Assembly: GCF_003369915.1 (NCBI RefSeq)
Contig: NC_046674.1
Span: forward strand, 14,632,001 to 14,696,000
Source of the DNA: Drosophila miranda
Lineage: Eukaryota > Arthropoda > Insecta > Diptera > Drosophilidae
Direction of reading: 5' to 3'
Length of the DNA stretch: 64,000 nt
The position numbers and the translations under genes were made by a program. Positions 23,201 to 35,900 of this stretch are shown one piece after another. Each line of letters starts with the position of its first letter. The first letter of the stretch is position 1. The notes beneath the pieces are model-generated. The model ran no database searches and had not been told where the DNA came from. It was given only the letters and a program-made list of their open reading frames with translations.

Positions 23201-24240
23201 TGGCCAAAGGGAGCGGGAAAGTGAAAAAATGCTCGAAAAATTGCCAATTTAATTGCAAGAAAAATCCCTTAAACCGAAACAGACTCCAAGGAAAACAGTA
23301 AAACGAAGTACGACAAAAGGCAAGGCAGGAAAATGGCAAAGAAAACTAAAAGTACAGTCTGAGCAGTCGAGGGCCTTAAGATTGAATGAACCTAACGGAT
23401 AACAAAAAGGTACAGTCTGTGAAGATTGCAGAATATTGGGGGAACAGTCGGAAAAACGGTACAGCCTGTACACCTGAAGGAACGAAATGAGATGAAACGA
23501 AACGAAGCGAAGGGAGTTCAAGTGTTGGGGTGCAGGGCGGGTAACAGTTGAAATTGCATTTCCTCGGGGAATTCCCTTCCGAGAGGGGGGTATGGAATGC
23601 CAACAGCTGATGGGGAATCGGCACTCCGTCCTGCGAATGTTCCAAGCAAAACAGAACCCCCAAAAAACGCATTCTCTTTTGGCACTGGCCGGGGCTCTGC
23701 GGAGCGGGGCGGAGCGGGGCGAGGCACATGGGTTTTCGCCGAAAGAAAAAGTAGCCAGCCAGGCGCCGGCCCGGCACTTGGCGCCGGCTTGCCTGGGATC
23801 ACAACACTGCAATGACGACCCGACCCACAAAAAAAAGAGCCCAGAAGCACATAGAAAACTCGGCAAAACTTTCTTTTGCTTGAAGATTACCTTCTAATCG
23901 TAGACTAGACGGGTATATAGGCCATTGCAGAAGTGAGTGGCTATTGTCCTTTATTCATCCAAATCGGAGAGTTTTTTCCATCATTTTGGGAGTTCTGTGG
24001 CCACTGCGTGTCTGGTGGACTATAAGGACTATAAATCCTGGTAGCGGGGTATCCTAATGGTCGGCATACCGCCCTCGACTGCTGGCATTCCTTACAGTTT
24101 TCTTTGGGGCAGAGCCGCAGACAAAACTTGCCATTCCTTGGCCACAAATTCAATTTACGTTCATTTTTGAAAATATTGTTTGCTGTCCTACGGCCCTGTG
24201 CTTCTCCGTATACTCTCTGCTTTCTATTTCCCATTCGCCT

Positions 24241-24272
24241 ATCCACACACCACACCACACCACACACACACT
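24241..24272. repeat. CCACA/CACA array
   Basis: Short run of CCACA pentamers passing into CA dinucleotides in the GlcAT-P intron. Confidence 0.75.
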
Positions 24273-27200
24273 CTAGTGCTCGTCCTCGTCCTCGGCCTCG
24301 TACTGGCAGACAGTTGGCATTTTTAATTTGCACTGCCGTTCGAAATTGCTTTTGAAATGGCATTTTAAAAATTTAATTGCCAGGCTCCCCCTCTGCCCTC
24401 GCTTCCCTCTCTGCCCTCGCTTTCCACTCTTCTGCCCATCGCCGCCCCACTGCTCCTTGAAGGAGGAATGCCCCGCGGCAGCTATTCTGAGGAGTGTCCA
24501 TTAAGGCAACTGCCAGTGCTGCCCCAAGTTGCAAGTCAGGAGCTGTGTAGCGACGTTCTCGTTTCCGTTTCTGTGTCATATTTGTCAAATTGACTGAAGA
24601 CCCCCCTTCATTCCTTCATTCCCGGCCATTCCTCGGGCCTCCTTGATGTCCTGCCGCGGTCCTGTCTCCGTCTGTTTACGCAGTTGTTGGTTACCTCTCG
24701 CTGACGCTGCCTGAATGCCCTCCCTCTCTCTATCTCTCTGAAAAGGAGGACTCGGAGGAGTCAGAGGAGACGAAGTGAGTCCATGACCATCTCATTTCCG
24801 AGGGTTTCCCAATAAAGATGACGGTAACTGTTCAGAGGAAATGCAACTAAAACGGAATTCAATTGACATTTGCTATCGATACAGGATGAAGGATGGAGTC
24901 CTTAGAGCCTAGCCCATTATTTGGGGATCATCCAAAACAGTTCCATTAGCAGCATTCCCATCCCACCTTTCCCATTTTCGCATTCCAGGCGAATGGTCCC
25001 CATAGCCGTTTGCTTATGGGATATTTGTATAATGTCTCTTTTGGGACTCCATTCCGATCTTTGGAGCCCGGACTATCTAATGTCTGTCGTAGCTGTCTTT
25101 AGTTTTGGCCAGCTTGCACTTTTTCCCAAGAAAAACTGTCAAACTTTTCAACATTTTCCTTCCAGCCTTCCGGTCTTCCATTTGAAAGTTACGCAGTCTG
25201 ACAGGCGCTGACGCAGCCCAGGGATGCTTGAGTTGCGTTTCAGAATCAGATCCCGTGGCAGCATCAAAGTGGCAGAGCAGAAATCACTGCAAATGGCGTT
25301 GGACATTTCACTGACAGATTCTGTGCCGCTTTGTGGCATGTTGAACCAACCACTTGACGCGGCGGCTGACAGCCACAGGAGAAGTGGACGCTTCCAAGGC
25401 TAAAAAATAATATTCCCAATTGCAATTATGGCCGCAAGTGATTGATATGGAAGCGCATCCAATTAGCGACGGTTCAAAAGATGAATGATAGCTGATTACA
25501 CTGAGAAAAACAAACATTTAAATATGATGTACACTGCTCAAACACCCCTCGCCATTGCTAACGACCTCAACGGAATTGATTGATATGTGACTTAGCTCGT
25601 GAAACCCATCTAGTTTCAGGTGATTCATGACTCATTCAGGTTATACCCACAAGGCATTTGGGATTAAAATTCAATAATTTCGAACGGGAAATGTCCAATA
25701 GATAACGCTTGATAAATGGCTTACAGAAGGAGAAGGTAGGGAAGGGACGGGAAAACCCATTAGGGATCTATATTCATAGATCTATCAATATTCTGCTGAA
25801 CAAACCTACGACCTGTGGCTTGCCGAGTAACTCCAAAAACCCTGCCTCTGTCTCTCTCTGTTGGCCCAGAGAGCCCCTTAAATATTGAAACCTTTTAAAG
25901 CGGCATACCATGCCATATGGTCCGTTGTAAAGCGACTGTACACGGCTCCTGTGTCGCCTTAATTATGCACACGAGTACTCACGTTGCTCCACCGCTGTGC
26001 TCTGCCTTTGGAAAAGGGGCTTACAAAATAAACCCTTTTAAATACCAAGGAGAACGCAACGCAATCCTAATTGTCATAATCACGGAGCAGCGCATCGCTG
26101 AGACACTCGAATGTCCTTTGCGGCGTCAAAAATTAAAACGTGACACAAATTACTCGCTCGAGTTTCAGGCTGTGGCCTGGGGGCTAGGAGCTGGGGGGGC
26201 GGCCCCTCCTCAAATGCCATTAACCAGTAGAGCAGCAGCTGGCCCTCTCAAAGGGAGGGCCGGGCCTTGTTTTGACAGCCGCACTGCGCCTGTCCCTAGG
26301 GGGCTAGGCTCCTTCTCCTTCTCCGTCTCCGTCTCCGCCTCCGTCTGGGTCTACGCGACGATGGATGTAATTCCCCATGTGAGTACGGTTCGTCCCACTC
26401 CCCACTCCCCACTCCCCAATCCTTAGCCGCACCTCGGGGAGCCTTTGTTAATCATTTTTTTTCTCTCCTCTTTTTTTCGCAGATTTCGCACGCACGCACA
26501 TGTCCTGCGTGAAAGGAGGGACTTTCAGGGGGACTTTGGGACCCGGGCACTGGGCCACATCCCCATCATTTGCATATGTATACTATATACATATGTACCT
26601 ATGTGGCTCGGACGGGGCTGCACCTGCCCCGGGGGCAAGCTCTGCTGCTTTCTTTTATGATGATTGCCGGAATGTAAATTTGATTTAGGACCCTCTGTGT
26701 GTGCACATAACGAGGTCCCAGGTCCCAGGTCCCAGGACCTAGGGTCACTTTAAGCGACAGATTCCGAGTGTCTGTCTGTCCGTCTGTCTTTGGGGCCACA
26801 TCAAATTGATGAAAGGCAGGAAACTGATTTCATTTGAATAATAAATACTGGATTATCGGATGGTAGGCTAATTCCAACTTTTAGGATCATTAAATACTCG
26901 TATATTCCCACATAATTGACTTAACCACTGAATAAATATTCCAAATACATATTAAATAGAATATTAACCTACGAGTGGCTTCTGTGTTTATGCCGTACCT
27001 ACTATATATGTACATATGTACATATGGTATGCTCACAGATTCGAGAAGTCGAAAGAAAATTATCTTCCACCATATGTTGGGGACCACCATATGTAGGAGG
27101 GGGCATGGGGCATGGGGTATGGGGCAGGGATATGGAACTTTCACACTTGCTTATACCTCCCTATTCCCTAAATGGCCTTCCAGCCCTTCCTCCGCCCCCT

Positions 27201-27590
27201 TCTCTTCGCATTCGCTTTTTTTCACAAGCCAACGCGCGCCATTAGCAGCTGCTTGGGACCGTGTTCCTCTCTCCGGGCGAGTGGCGACGGATAAGGAACA
27301 CCAGGCGCCCGCCCGTTTACCCGTTTGCCCGTTCGCTAATAGAAAACGGCAATCAAACTGGAAGTAAACTTTACTTTCCGACCCGACGCTCGGATGCCCT
27401 AGCGAAGTCCTTGGCAAAAGAGATTAACAGATCAACTCCTTGTTTGAATCTGTTCCAGAGCATTTGAGTAAGGGCTAGAGGGCTAAATCTACGTTGCCAA
27501 ACGCTGATCGAAGCTATCATACCCACTACCCTCACCAATACCCAAGCATACGAGGAGTAGGGCAAAAGGCACACTGCACACTGTACTCAC

Positions 27591-28990
27591 CTCAAGTCAC
27601 GGGCACTTCAGCTTGTTAGCGACGCGGAAGGACACGGCACGGCGGAAACGCCAAGATCTCTCCAATCACATCCGAGCGGCGTCTGCGGTGGCGGCGGCTC
27701 ATCAAAGAGGAGGACGAATGCTGGCTGCCAGACACTTTCGGTTTTATTGCCGGCTAAATTCAGAGTTGGCAATGAATTGGATTGTTCTGCCGGCAGGCAG
27801 CCAGGCAGCAGGCAGCAGGCAGTCTGGTTGGGTTTTCTTTTAAAGAGAAAATTGAACAGCATGAGAGAAACTCGCCCTCGTTAATGTTGTTGCTTTTGCC
27901 ATAACGGTTGCCAGCGCAACTTCTGGAAGCAACAAAAAACTTGGCCAACAGGAACAACAAGGACAGCAGCAACGTCAGGTGTGAGATGTCAGCCGCCCCC
28001 AAACGCGCACTCACTCACTCGCTAAGCCACACACACACGAACACACATATGTAAGTGTGTACGCCCACACAAGGAGTCGGAAAGTGTAAATAGAGTAATA
28101 AAAAGAATGTAGGGAAATGAAACAGGAAAAGGAAGGTGTGTTCGCACAAGGTGGGCCGAGTTGCATACAGCAGCCAGGGCCAGCGCCAGTGGCATACCTT
28201 GCTTGAAAAACACCTTGCACGCGGCCAAAGGAAGGAAGGCAAAAGAGAACGAGGAACAGGAACTAAGAGCGTTACTCGTTAGTGAGTGCGAGAGAGAGCC
28301 TGTGCGGAGAACCAACAACAAACTTTCGCCTTTTTGTTTATTTCACACACACACACACACACACGCACACAAAAAAAAACCTAGAGTCACAGACACTTTT
28401 CCAGGATGCGGCGTTTTAAAATCCCTCAAAAATTTGCATTTCCGCATTTTATTTATTTGATAATTTTTTGTTTTTCATTGATATCCATCGCCACGATAAG
28501 CGAAACTGTGTTTTTATCTTTGTGGGTGGTTTTTTCTTCGTTTTCTAGCTATTTTTAACACGCACTTGCGTTATCCAGCCGCAGGCAGGCCAGAGACCAA
28601 CTGTAAATCAACCGCGCAACGAAGCCCGCACCGACTCTAGGAAAAACGCGAATGGCCAGACGAAACGGAACGGAAACAAGAAGCCGCTGCTGCGACGGCT
28701 AGCGACGGCGACAGCGACAGCGACGCCACAAAGCTCACAGCGAATGGCCAGACAGAGACGGAGACAGAGAGAGCACGGCCGATTGCAAGTTCTGCTTGTG
28801 CATATGGGGCCATGAGGCCATGGGGGCCTCTGCTGGCGACGCCCCAGCTGTTCTAACAGCGCTCTGTTCAGTTCTCGCTCTCTCTGCGCCTGTTAACCCG
28901 GCACTGTGTGAGGCGCAGTGGTGTGCAAGACTCGAAATAACGGTTCTTAAACAGATAAGAGCGGGTGCATTTGCTCGCACAGTGGTCGTG
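27591..28990 (-). promoter_or_regulatory. GlcAT-P: Candidate 5' noncoding exon and promoter of GlcAT-P
   Basis: A perfect GTGAGT donor on the minus strand starts at 27590 (exon end 27591). It is preceded by about 1.4 kb of mixed GC-rich sequence with CA and GAGA tracts and GCGACA/GCGACGG repeats, the look of a Drosophila 5' UTR and promoter. It lies in the only position between GlcAT-P and Plod where a first exon could sit. No transcription start could be fixed. Confidence 0.35.
28343..28370. repeat. AC dinucleotide microsatellite
   Basis: About 13 AC units with one GC interruption inside the candidate GlcAT-P 5' exon. Confidence 0.9.
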
Positions 28991-29916
28991 GAGAGATTAG
29001 AACTTCGACGAGTCTGAAATGGAAATAAACATAAATTACAAGCTAGAAAAAATGTCTACAATTTCAAATACTCAACGCAGGTAATAACTTATCCAACGTC
29101 TCATTTTGTATGGGAGGATTTAATGGAAAAAGAAAACCATTGTTTCCTCTGTACTCTGCATTACCATATTTGTAGTTAAATACCGATCTGTGAGGATATA
29201 CTTAAAAGGTTCTTTCTGGTTTCTTTTATCGGGTTTTGCAAAGAAAATCATTCTTTAAAACACACCAATACCAATTAGAAAACTATATGTACTGTAACAT
29301 TACCATATGAACTGTCGTTCGAAAGTTATTTTTACGTGTTTCATTTGGAAAATTTCATATTAAAATTGTGCTGCTATTAGTTTTTAAATTTGAAATAATT
29401 CTTCAACGAATATGTTCATATGTACATATATCATTGCTCTGCTGTAGCTATTGGTTTTAAAATTGTGATACAAATAATATAATGGTTGAGAGCAAAAAAG
29501 TTTGCAATGTGTTGTAGGAGAAGTCCCCGAACGTTAAAGATCTGGATAGATAAGTATTTATATTAATCGAACCGAAGTGTAAACCTTTTAATTATTGCAT
29601 TTATTTGATTGCAGACTTGCACACGTTGAATACGTTATAAAAAGACTTACATTTAACTTAGGTATTAAACAGATTCTTTTTAGGGACTCTAAAGCTATCG
29701 GTCTCAAAGTAGTCGGGTATGTAAAATCTTCAAAAAATTCAGACTGGCCGAAAACCCCCCACTTCTTGTTCTGGGACTTTAACTAGATTTGATCGGGTTT
29801 TGTTCGATCTTAGGATACACAATTCTTTGGAGTGGCCGATATGGCAGTCATGATGCATATAGTAACCATTAAATGTCCATTCGAATCTCTTATTTGGTAT
29901 TGCCGCCCATCCACGT
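28991..29916. other. Intergenic stretch between GlcAT-P and Plod
   Basis: AT-rich; no supported gene. It holds the Plod 3' UTR: a minus-strand AATAAA (TTTATT at 29600-29605) lies about 310 bases beyond the Plod stop codon. Confidence 0.55.
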
Positions 29917-32900
29917 CTACGGATCGATGAAGGAGATCATGATGTAGCGTGTGCCTTTGGTCACCAGCAGTCCCTCGTGGTAGTGGGTCAGTCGGCCAGG
30001 GTGCATCAGCATCCAGCCCTTCTTTGTCTCCGTCACGGAGCAGTTGTAGCGTAGGAAGCGGCACCCGCCTCCCTCGTAGTCGGTGTCCACCTGGTTCATG
30101 GCAATGTTGATGGTGTAGGTCGAGGCGTCGTGGTGGGGCCGCAGCGAGGGCTGCTCGTCGGGCCGGTAGCGCACCATAAAGTTCATCAGCGCGCGAGGAG
30201 GCTGTGGGTGGGTTTAACATTAGCAATCCGATCTCCCGGGATCTATCCATGAACTCACGTTATGATAATAGCCGGTGAAGACACGCTCCTGCAGGGGTCG
30301 CACAAACAGCTCCAGGAACTTCAGGTACAGCACCTCGAGGCCCACCTGCTTCATGTGAATGTCGCGCGTGGGCACTGCCTCGTAGCCGCCCTCCAGACGA
30401 TTGTCATTGTTGCTGCCATCAGACCAGGTGCCGTGGTTCTCCATAATGGCCACCAGATCATCGCAGAAGGCGTCCGTCACGATCGCCATCCAGTACACAT
30501 CCGGACACGGCTGCTCAATCACCGTGCTGGCGTTCAGCTGCTCCGAGTAGTTCGGATGGATGTACTTCTCGGTCCAGTCGTACCGATTGCTGAACAGCGT
30601 GTAGAAGTCGGGACGTGTCACCTTGGTGTCGAAGTTATCGGCATTGACCAAGTGTCCGAAGTAGCGTTGATTGCTAATGAACATGAATACACCCTGAAAA
30701 ACAAAGCCGGAACTTGGATTAGTATGTGAATTAGGCCCCATCTAAAGCACCCAGCAAAAAGTGGATAGGAAAACGTTCAGCAGATAAGAGAACATCGGAC
30801 TATCAATTGTGGGGACAAAGAATGGGAAGTGTCTGTATACCAATAGGATCTTGTATCTGACAAAAGGAAATACCAATCAGTAGGAATAAAGTACTTACCG
30901 CTTTTCGTAGCGACTCGCACATGGCCATATCGGCGTCGTATTCGCTGTGCTGGAAGCTGAGGACGTCGAAAGCGCTGCTCCTCACCAGATAGATGCTCGT
31001 CACATGGGGCACGTTGAATATGCCGCTGTCGGAGAAGTGGAGAAGAATGGACAGAACGAGAACGAGAACTGATGAATAACCAGCCAAAAACAGGGCGAGC
31101 CAGTGACAACACTCATTGCGCAGTGGATTCGCAACAAAGTTGCGAAATGGAAAGTGGCGTCGCACCCAACTGATCTGATCCCCCCATTTACTGCCCGTAA
31201 TTCAATCAAAAGTGCCCGCATCCACGCTGAAGAACAGAGGGGGAAGACGACCCACGATGGGATGGGAGTGGAGTGGATAACGTGCCGTGCAGATGCAGAG
31301 CGCAGTATCAAAACAACATTCCCCGTTGACGATCGCCGATCGGAATCACGCGGCTCGACAATGACCAGTCTCTGTGGCCTCTGGAGCTGGAAGCTCAAGC
31401 AATCGTCTCTCCTCGGCCTCGGCCTCTGCCTCCTGCTGCTGATCAGCGATCTTGGCCGCGTGGCAGCCCAAAGTGAGTGATCCACTAGCATATATATCCC
31501 CCTATCCACTGGGTTCTCGGCTGTTTAGTAACTCCTGTTTCCCAGGAAGCACGGGCGGCAGGAATGTTCTGCGACGCAACTACACGGGCAAGAAGCCCGT
31601 GGTCATCCAGCACCTCTCCCAGGATGCCGTCAGCTACTACGATCATGAGAATGTGAGTGACGACGTTCGCCAGAGGTTGTACAGATATCATACGTATATT
31701 CTGTGTGTTGCAGGGTGCCAAGATAATAAAGTCCTCGCACTTCGAGTTGGACTACACGCTGGGACGCAAGATCACCTTCTTCTGCATGGCCCAAGGTGAG
31801 TAGAGTGGGGTTTGCTGCTCACTGGAAGGGTGTATAGAGGCACGTATCTTCCCCAGGCAATCCACGGCCCACCATCACCTGGTTCAAGGATGGAGCTGAG
31901 CTCTACCAGCATCGGTTCTTTCAGGTAAGACTTCTTTCGAACACTTAGAGATCACTCAATTGACACTCTGCTGGGTCTGCTTTAGGTGCACGAGTCTCAT
32001 ATAGAGACGGATATTATCAAAAGTAAAATGGAAATAGATCCCACTACGCAGATGGATGCGGGTAAGTAGTCATGGCAGTGTGGAACAAGGTGTTTACCCC
32101 CCATATCATCTCTCTTTCCATCCATCTTTCAGGCTACTACGAATGCCAGGCGGATAACATCTATGCCATCGATCGTCGGGGCTTTCGCACGGACTACGTA
32201 ATGGTTAACTTTTAGCACAGTAAAGCAGTAAAATGAAATCTAAGCTTTGAATCCAGTTGAATCCAGCTAAAGTTAATAAACAAACAAAACAAAAAATGTA
32301 TAAAAATACTTTTTTGCGTCTCATTTCATGGAAATATAAATTCTATTCGTTCACGACCTTATGCCTCATGTGCCTCATGTGCCTCTCTGTGTTTGCCTCT
32401 GTCTCCGGCTCTGTAAGGGCGCATCTGTATGCGTGGCCGACAAATTGGCTCAATTACCTAATTCAAATGATTTTTTTGCATTTATTTTATTAAAATGTGT
32501 GAAAGCAAACCCCACACTGAGAGGCCCACAACAGTGGCTTTGAAATGTCACCCCACAGGTGCACAGTGGGCCGAAGGCTGGCAATAATTGTAGAAGGCAA
32601 GGCCCGAAAAAAAACCTTCATATTTCGCAACAGAATTAGGCATAAGGAAATCATAGTCGAAACATCTTTTCCATATCATTTCCCTTTCAATGGACCCTTC
32701 CCCACTGTGCCATTGTCCGAATCCCAGCGAAAAATATCAGGAAAAGGGGTGACAAGAGCTTCCCATTTGCAAACGAGCGCCCAAATCAAATCAAGCGATG
32801 AAATTGAGTGTGGAATATGGAAGTGCAGAGATGAGGAACCATATCCCGGGCCAAGTCCAAAAAGATTGGAGAGCGCAGATCCACTACTGCACAGTCCACG

Positions 32901-35900
32901 GATTATATGGCGACGCCAATTGTGGCAAATTACGTGGGGCAGGCAGATCGAGGCATCGAGACATCGAGGCATCGACCAGGGCCCACAGCAGAGTGGATCA
33001 GTCGCCGAGCAGACGAGATTCGCACAGCACCGTCGGGCGAAGCCATCGGAGGAGTCACAGAGCACACACCGCACACCACACATCGCACCACTCATAGCAC
33101 CACACGCACAATGCAGGTCAAATGCCTGATCATCTGCCTCGGCCTGGGCCTGCTCATGCTGGGCACTGGTCCCGTGTGCGAGGCGCGGCGTGCCCGTGGT
33201 CGCGGACGCACCAAGTCGAGGGTCCAGATCGGCCTGCCCATCACGGGCAAGTACCGCGATCCCGAGTCCGATCAGTACTACAACAACAATAACGTGAGTT
33301 GAGTGACAGTAGTTGAGTGAAAGAAGATCACGAATCGAATCTGCGGTTTCCTGCAGGGAGCCAAGATCTTGCAGGCCTCACACTTTGATCTGGAGTACGT
33401 GCTGGGCCACAAGATCGCCTTCCTGTGCGTGGCCAAGGGCAACCCGCGGCCACACATCACCTGGTACAAGGACGGGGCCGAGATCTACCAGCACCTCTAC
33501 ATGCACGTCCACGAGTGGACCATCGGCGATGACAGGGTAAAGTCCAAGATCGAAATCGACCCGGCCACACAGATGGACGCAGGCCTCTACGAGTGCACCG
33601 CCGACAACATGTACTCCATCGATCGGCGCAGCTTCAAAACAGATTTCTCCATTGCCTTCGACTGATCGACTCCGACCACCGGCCGAATCAGTTCGGGGCG
33701 TGGCTCCCTAGGCTTAAGCAATAAAATCGATGCACATAGCATACAAGATGTAAACCCTAGCGTTTTTTTGTTTGTGCTTACATCAGATCCCGCTTGACAA
33801 TGTCCACGTAGTCGTGCGACCTCGCATAGAAGCCGCCCTCCGAGAGTGCGCCCCAGAAGTTGCTCCACAGTTCGTGGTATTTGGCGAACAGCGGCGCCAC
33901 AAATTGCCTGCAAAAGAGGGGGCATCACTATTTTTCGGTGTTCAGACTTAGAGAGTTCAGCCGTGACCTACTTGTTCAGTTTGAGCAGTTCGCGTAGCAC
34001 TTCGCCATCATCGATATGGGCATCTCCATCGATGAAGAAGATGTAGTCGCTTTTGCGGAGCTTGGCTTGGTCGCTGGAATAGAGAATTAATCATCGTAAA
34101 TATTGAACTAGTCTTGGGTTGAGGCAAAGAATGTGAATGAATATGCCTTAACTCTTGGATAATTATGTGACTGTTCAGAGTCTATAGTTTATAGTCTTTA
34201 AACATCAGAAATTATAATTTAAATGTTCTCTAAAAGAGTCAAAAAGGCTAGTCGAAACAATAGTTTTGGTATATTTTCCCTAGGAAGCACCGCTTGTAAG
34301 AACAACGTCTATGTCTGAATACTTATGTCAATGAAACTCTCTCAGATCTTAAGACATTCCCTCATCTGCTGAGTGAATGCAGCCTTCTCTATCTTTAGGA
34401 AGAATCAATCCTTCAAAGAACTAAAGCATATCCATTCAAGCAGTTCGAGTACCATCCCGTAAGAGTAATTTCTGGTTCCCTTAAGCACTTACAAGGCCAA
34501 TTGTCTGCCTTGACGCTCGTCCAGATTGTCCGTGGAGAGAGTGTACTTGGCACTGGCGTATTTCTCGCCATGCTTGTTCACAAACGACTTGATGTCCGCG
34601 TCGTGGAGCTCCACATTGCTGTAGATGAGCAAATGGAGGTTCTGCTTGGGGTAGTTGATCTTCTCGATGCCCTCGAGGAATTGGTCAAAGAAGGGCACGG
34701 CCATGGGGACAATCACAGATAGGGAGATCACGGGCAGATGTTGTTCCTGGAGGAAAATTCAAAGCTGGATTAGATCTACTCTGTTGAGGAGATGGCCGGC
34801 ACTTACATCCAGTTCCAGGAGATACTCCTGGCAAACAGTGCAGATGCCGTTGAACGTTTTGGCCAGATAGTTGCCGTAGGCATTCAGATCGACTTTGCTC
34901 AGTCCGTTGCCATGGACAATGGCGGGCGTGGTCAGAAAGTTCACGTTCTGCAGGATGCCCTGGTTGCTCTCGATGTCCACCTTCAGCTTGACGTCGTTCT
35001 TGGCGCCGTGCAGGTTCTGGAACAGGCGTGACTGCGTGTCCAGCTTCATGCCCAGCTTGGCCCGCCTAGCCTCATCCAGGAACACCTTGGTGTAGTACAG
35101 CTGATCATCGTCCATGTCGTCGATGGCCTCCTCCAGCAGGGCGTTCACCTGCGGGGCGTAGCCAATGAAGGCCCCCGAGTTGAGGAAGCGCGAGGCATTG
35201 CCCTCCACCTCGGGGTACGCATCGGTCAGGCTACTGTCCGGCCAGCAGAACTTCTCTGCGGAGAAGAGCAGCTTGGCCTTCGACTCCTTGAACAACTCTA
35301 CAATCTCCTCCAGCTTGGCGGTGATGATCACATCATAGCTATGGAAAATAATGGATTGATTTTGGTTTCTGCATAGCTCTTTGGTACCTTCTTACCTGTC
35401 TGTAAAGAGTACGATTGTGTCTTGTTCATCCTTCAGGGGTGCAACAGCTTTGCGAAGGAGATTGACCTTAAAACCGCCTCCGGGATGCTGCATATCACCG
35501 CCCTTCCAGTGCTCGCCCAGGCCCAAGGTTGTGACCTGTTGGTACACAAATCTTTTAATTGGATTCACTATCTTCTTAGACGAAAAATATTTCTCTAATT
35601 TTGTTGAATGTGATTTGGATCCGGTTCTTAATTGATAGCAAGATCTTTTATAGATAACCCCGGATCATCTTGTTGTTTTCTCGTACTGGTATGTGGTTCA
35701 TTTCCTTATTTAATTGATTTTTAAAGGCTTTAGAATCTTTAACCTTTATAATCTTAGCAAAGACTGATATATCATAGAACTCCCTTGGAAACCATTGGCT
35801 TTGAAAGGTATTAAAAGGCTTTAAAGGATACAATGTTGCTCGAAATGTTGATCATACCAGAACAAAAAGATATAACAAAGAAGCAATGGAATAAATGGAA

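Larger units (their letters stand above)
13729..27590 (-). other. Large 5' intron of GlcAT-P, with 5' UTR just above the start codon
   Basis: A gene-poor stretch of nearly 14 kb. The part immediately above 13728 must be 5' UTR and its acceptor, not pinned down. The rest contains CT, GA and CA arrays, GC-rich patches at 17.4-17.6 and 23.5-23.8 kb and AT-rich sequence. Longer open frames here (17.0-17.6, 22.7-23.1, 23.2-23.9, 25.9-26.4 kb) look like composition artefacts. Two items stand out and are listed separately: a repeat-like fragment near 14.9 kb and a coding-like stretch at 20007-20219. Confidence 0.5.

Noticed and set aside
23249..23866. Long minus-strand frames in a GC-rich patch of the GlcAT-P intron
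   Set aside because: Several frames are open at once and the peptides are compositionally odd, with Phe/Ser runs from TTTCGTTTC-like repeats.
25917..26426. A 169-codon plus-strand frame in the GlcAT-P intron
   Set aside because: The second half is simple repeat (TCCGTCTC) and there is no similarity or conserved-looking block.
32545..33129. A 194-codon plus-strand frame upstream of Ig paralogue B
   Set aside because: It overlaps the 5' UTR and start of paralogue B in another frame and has no signal peptide or domain; the Ig frame is the real one.
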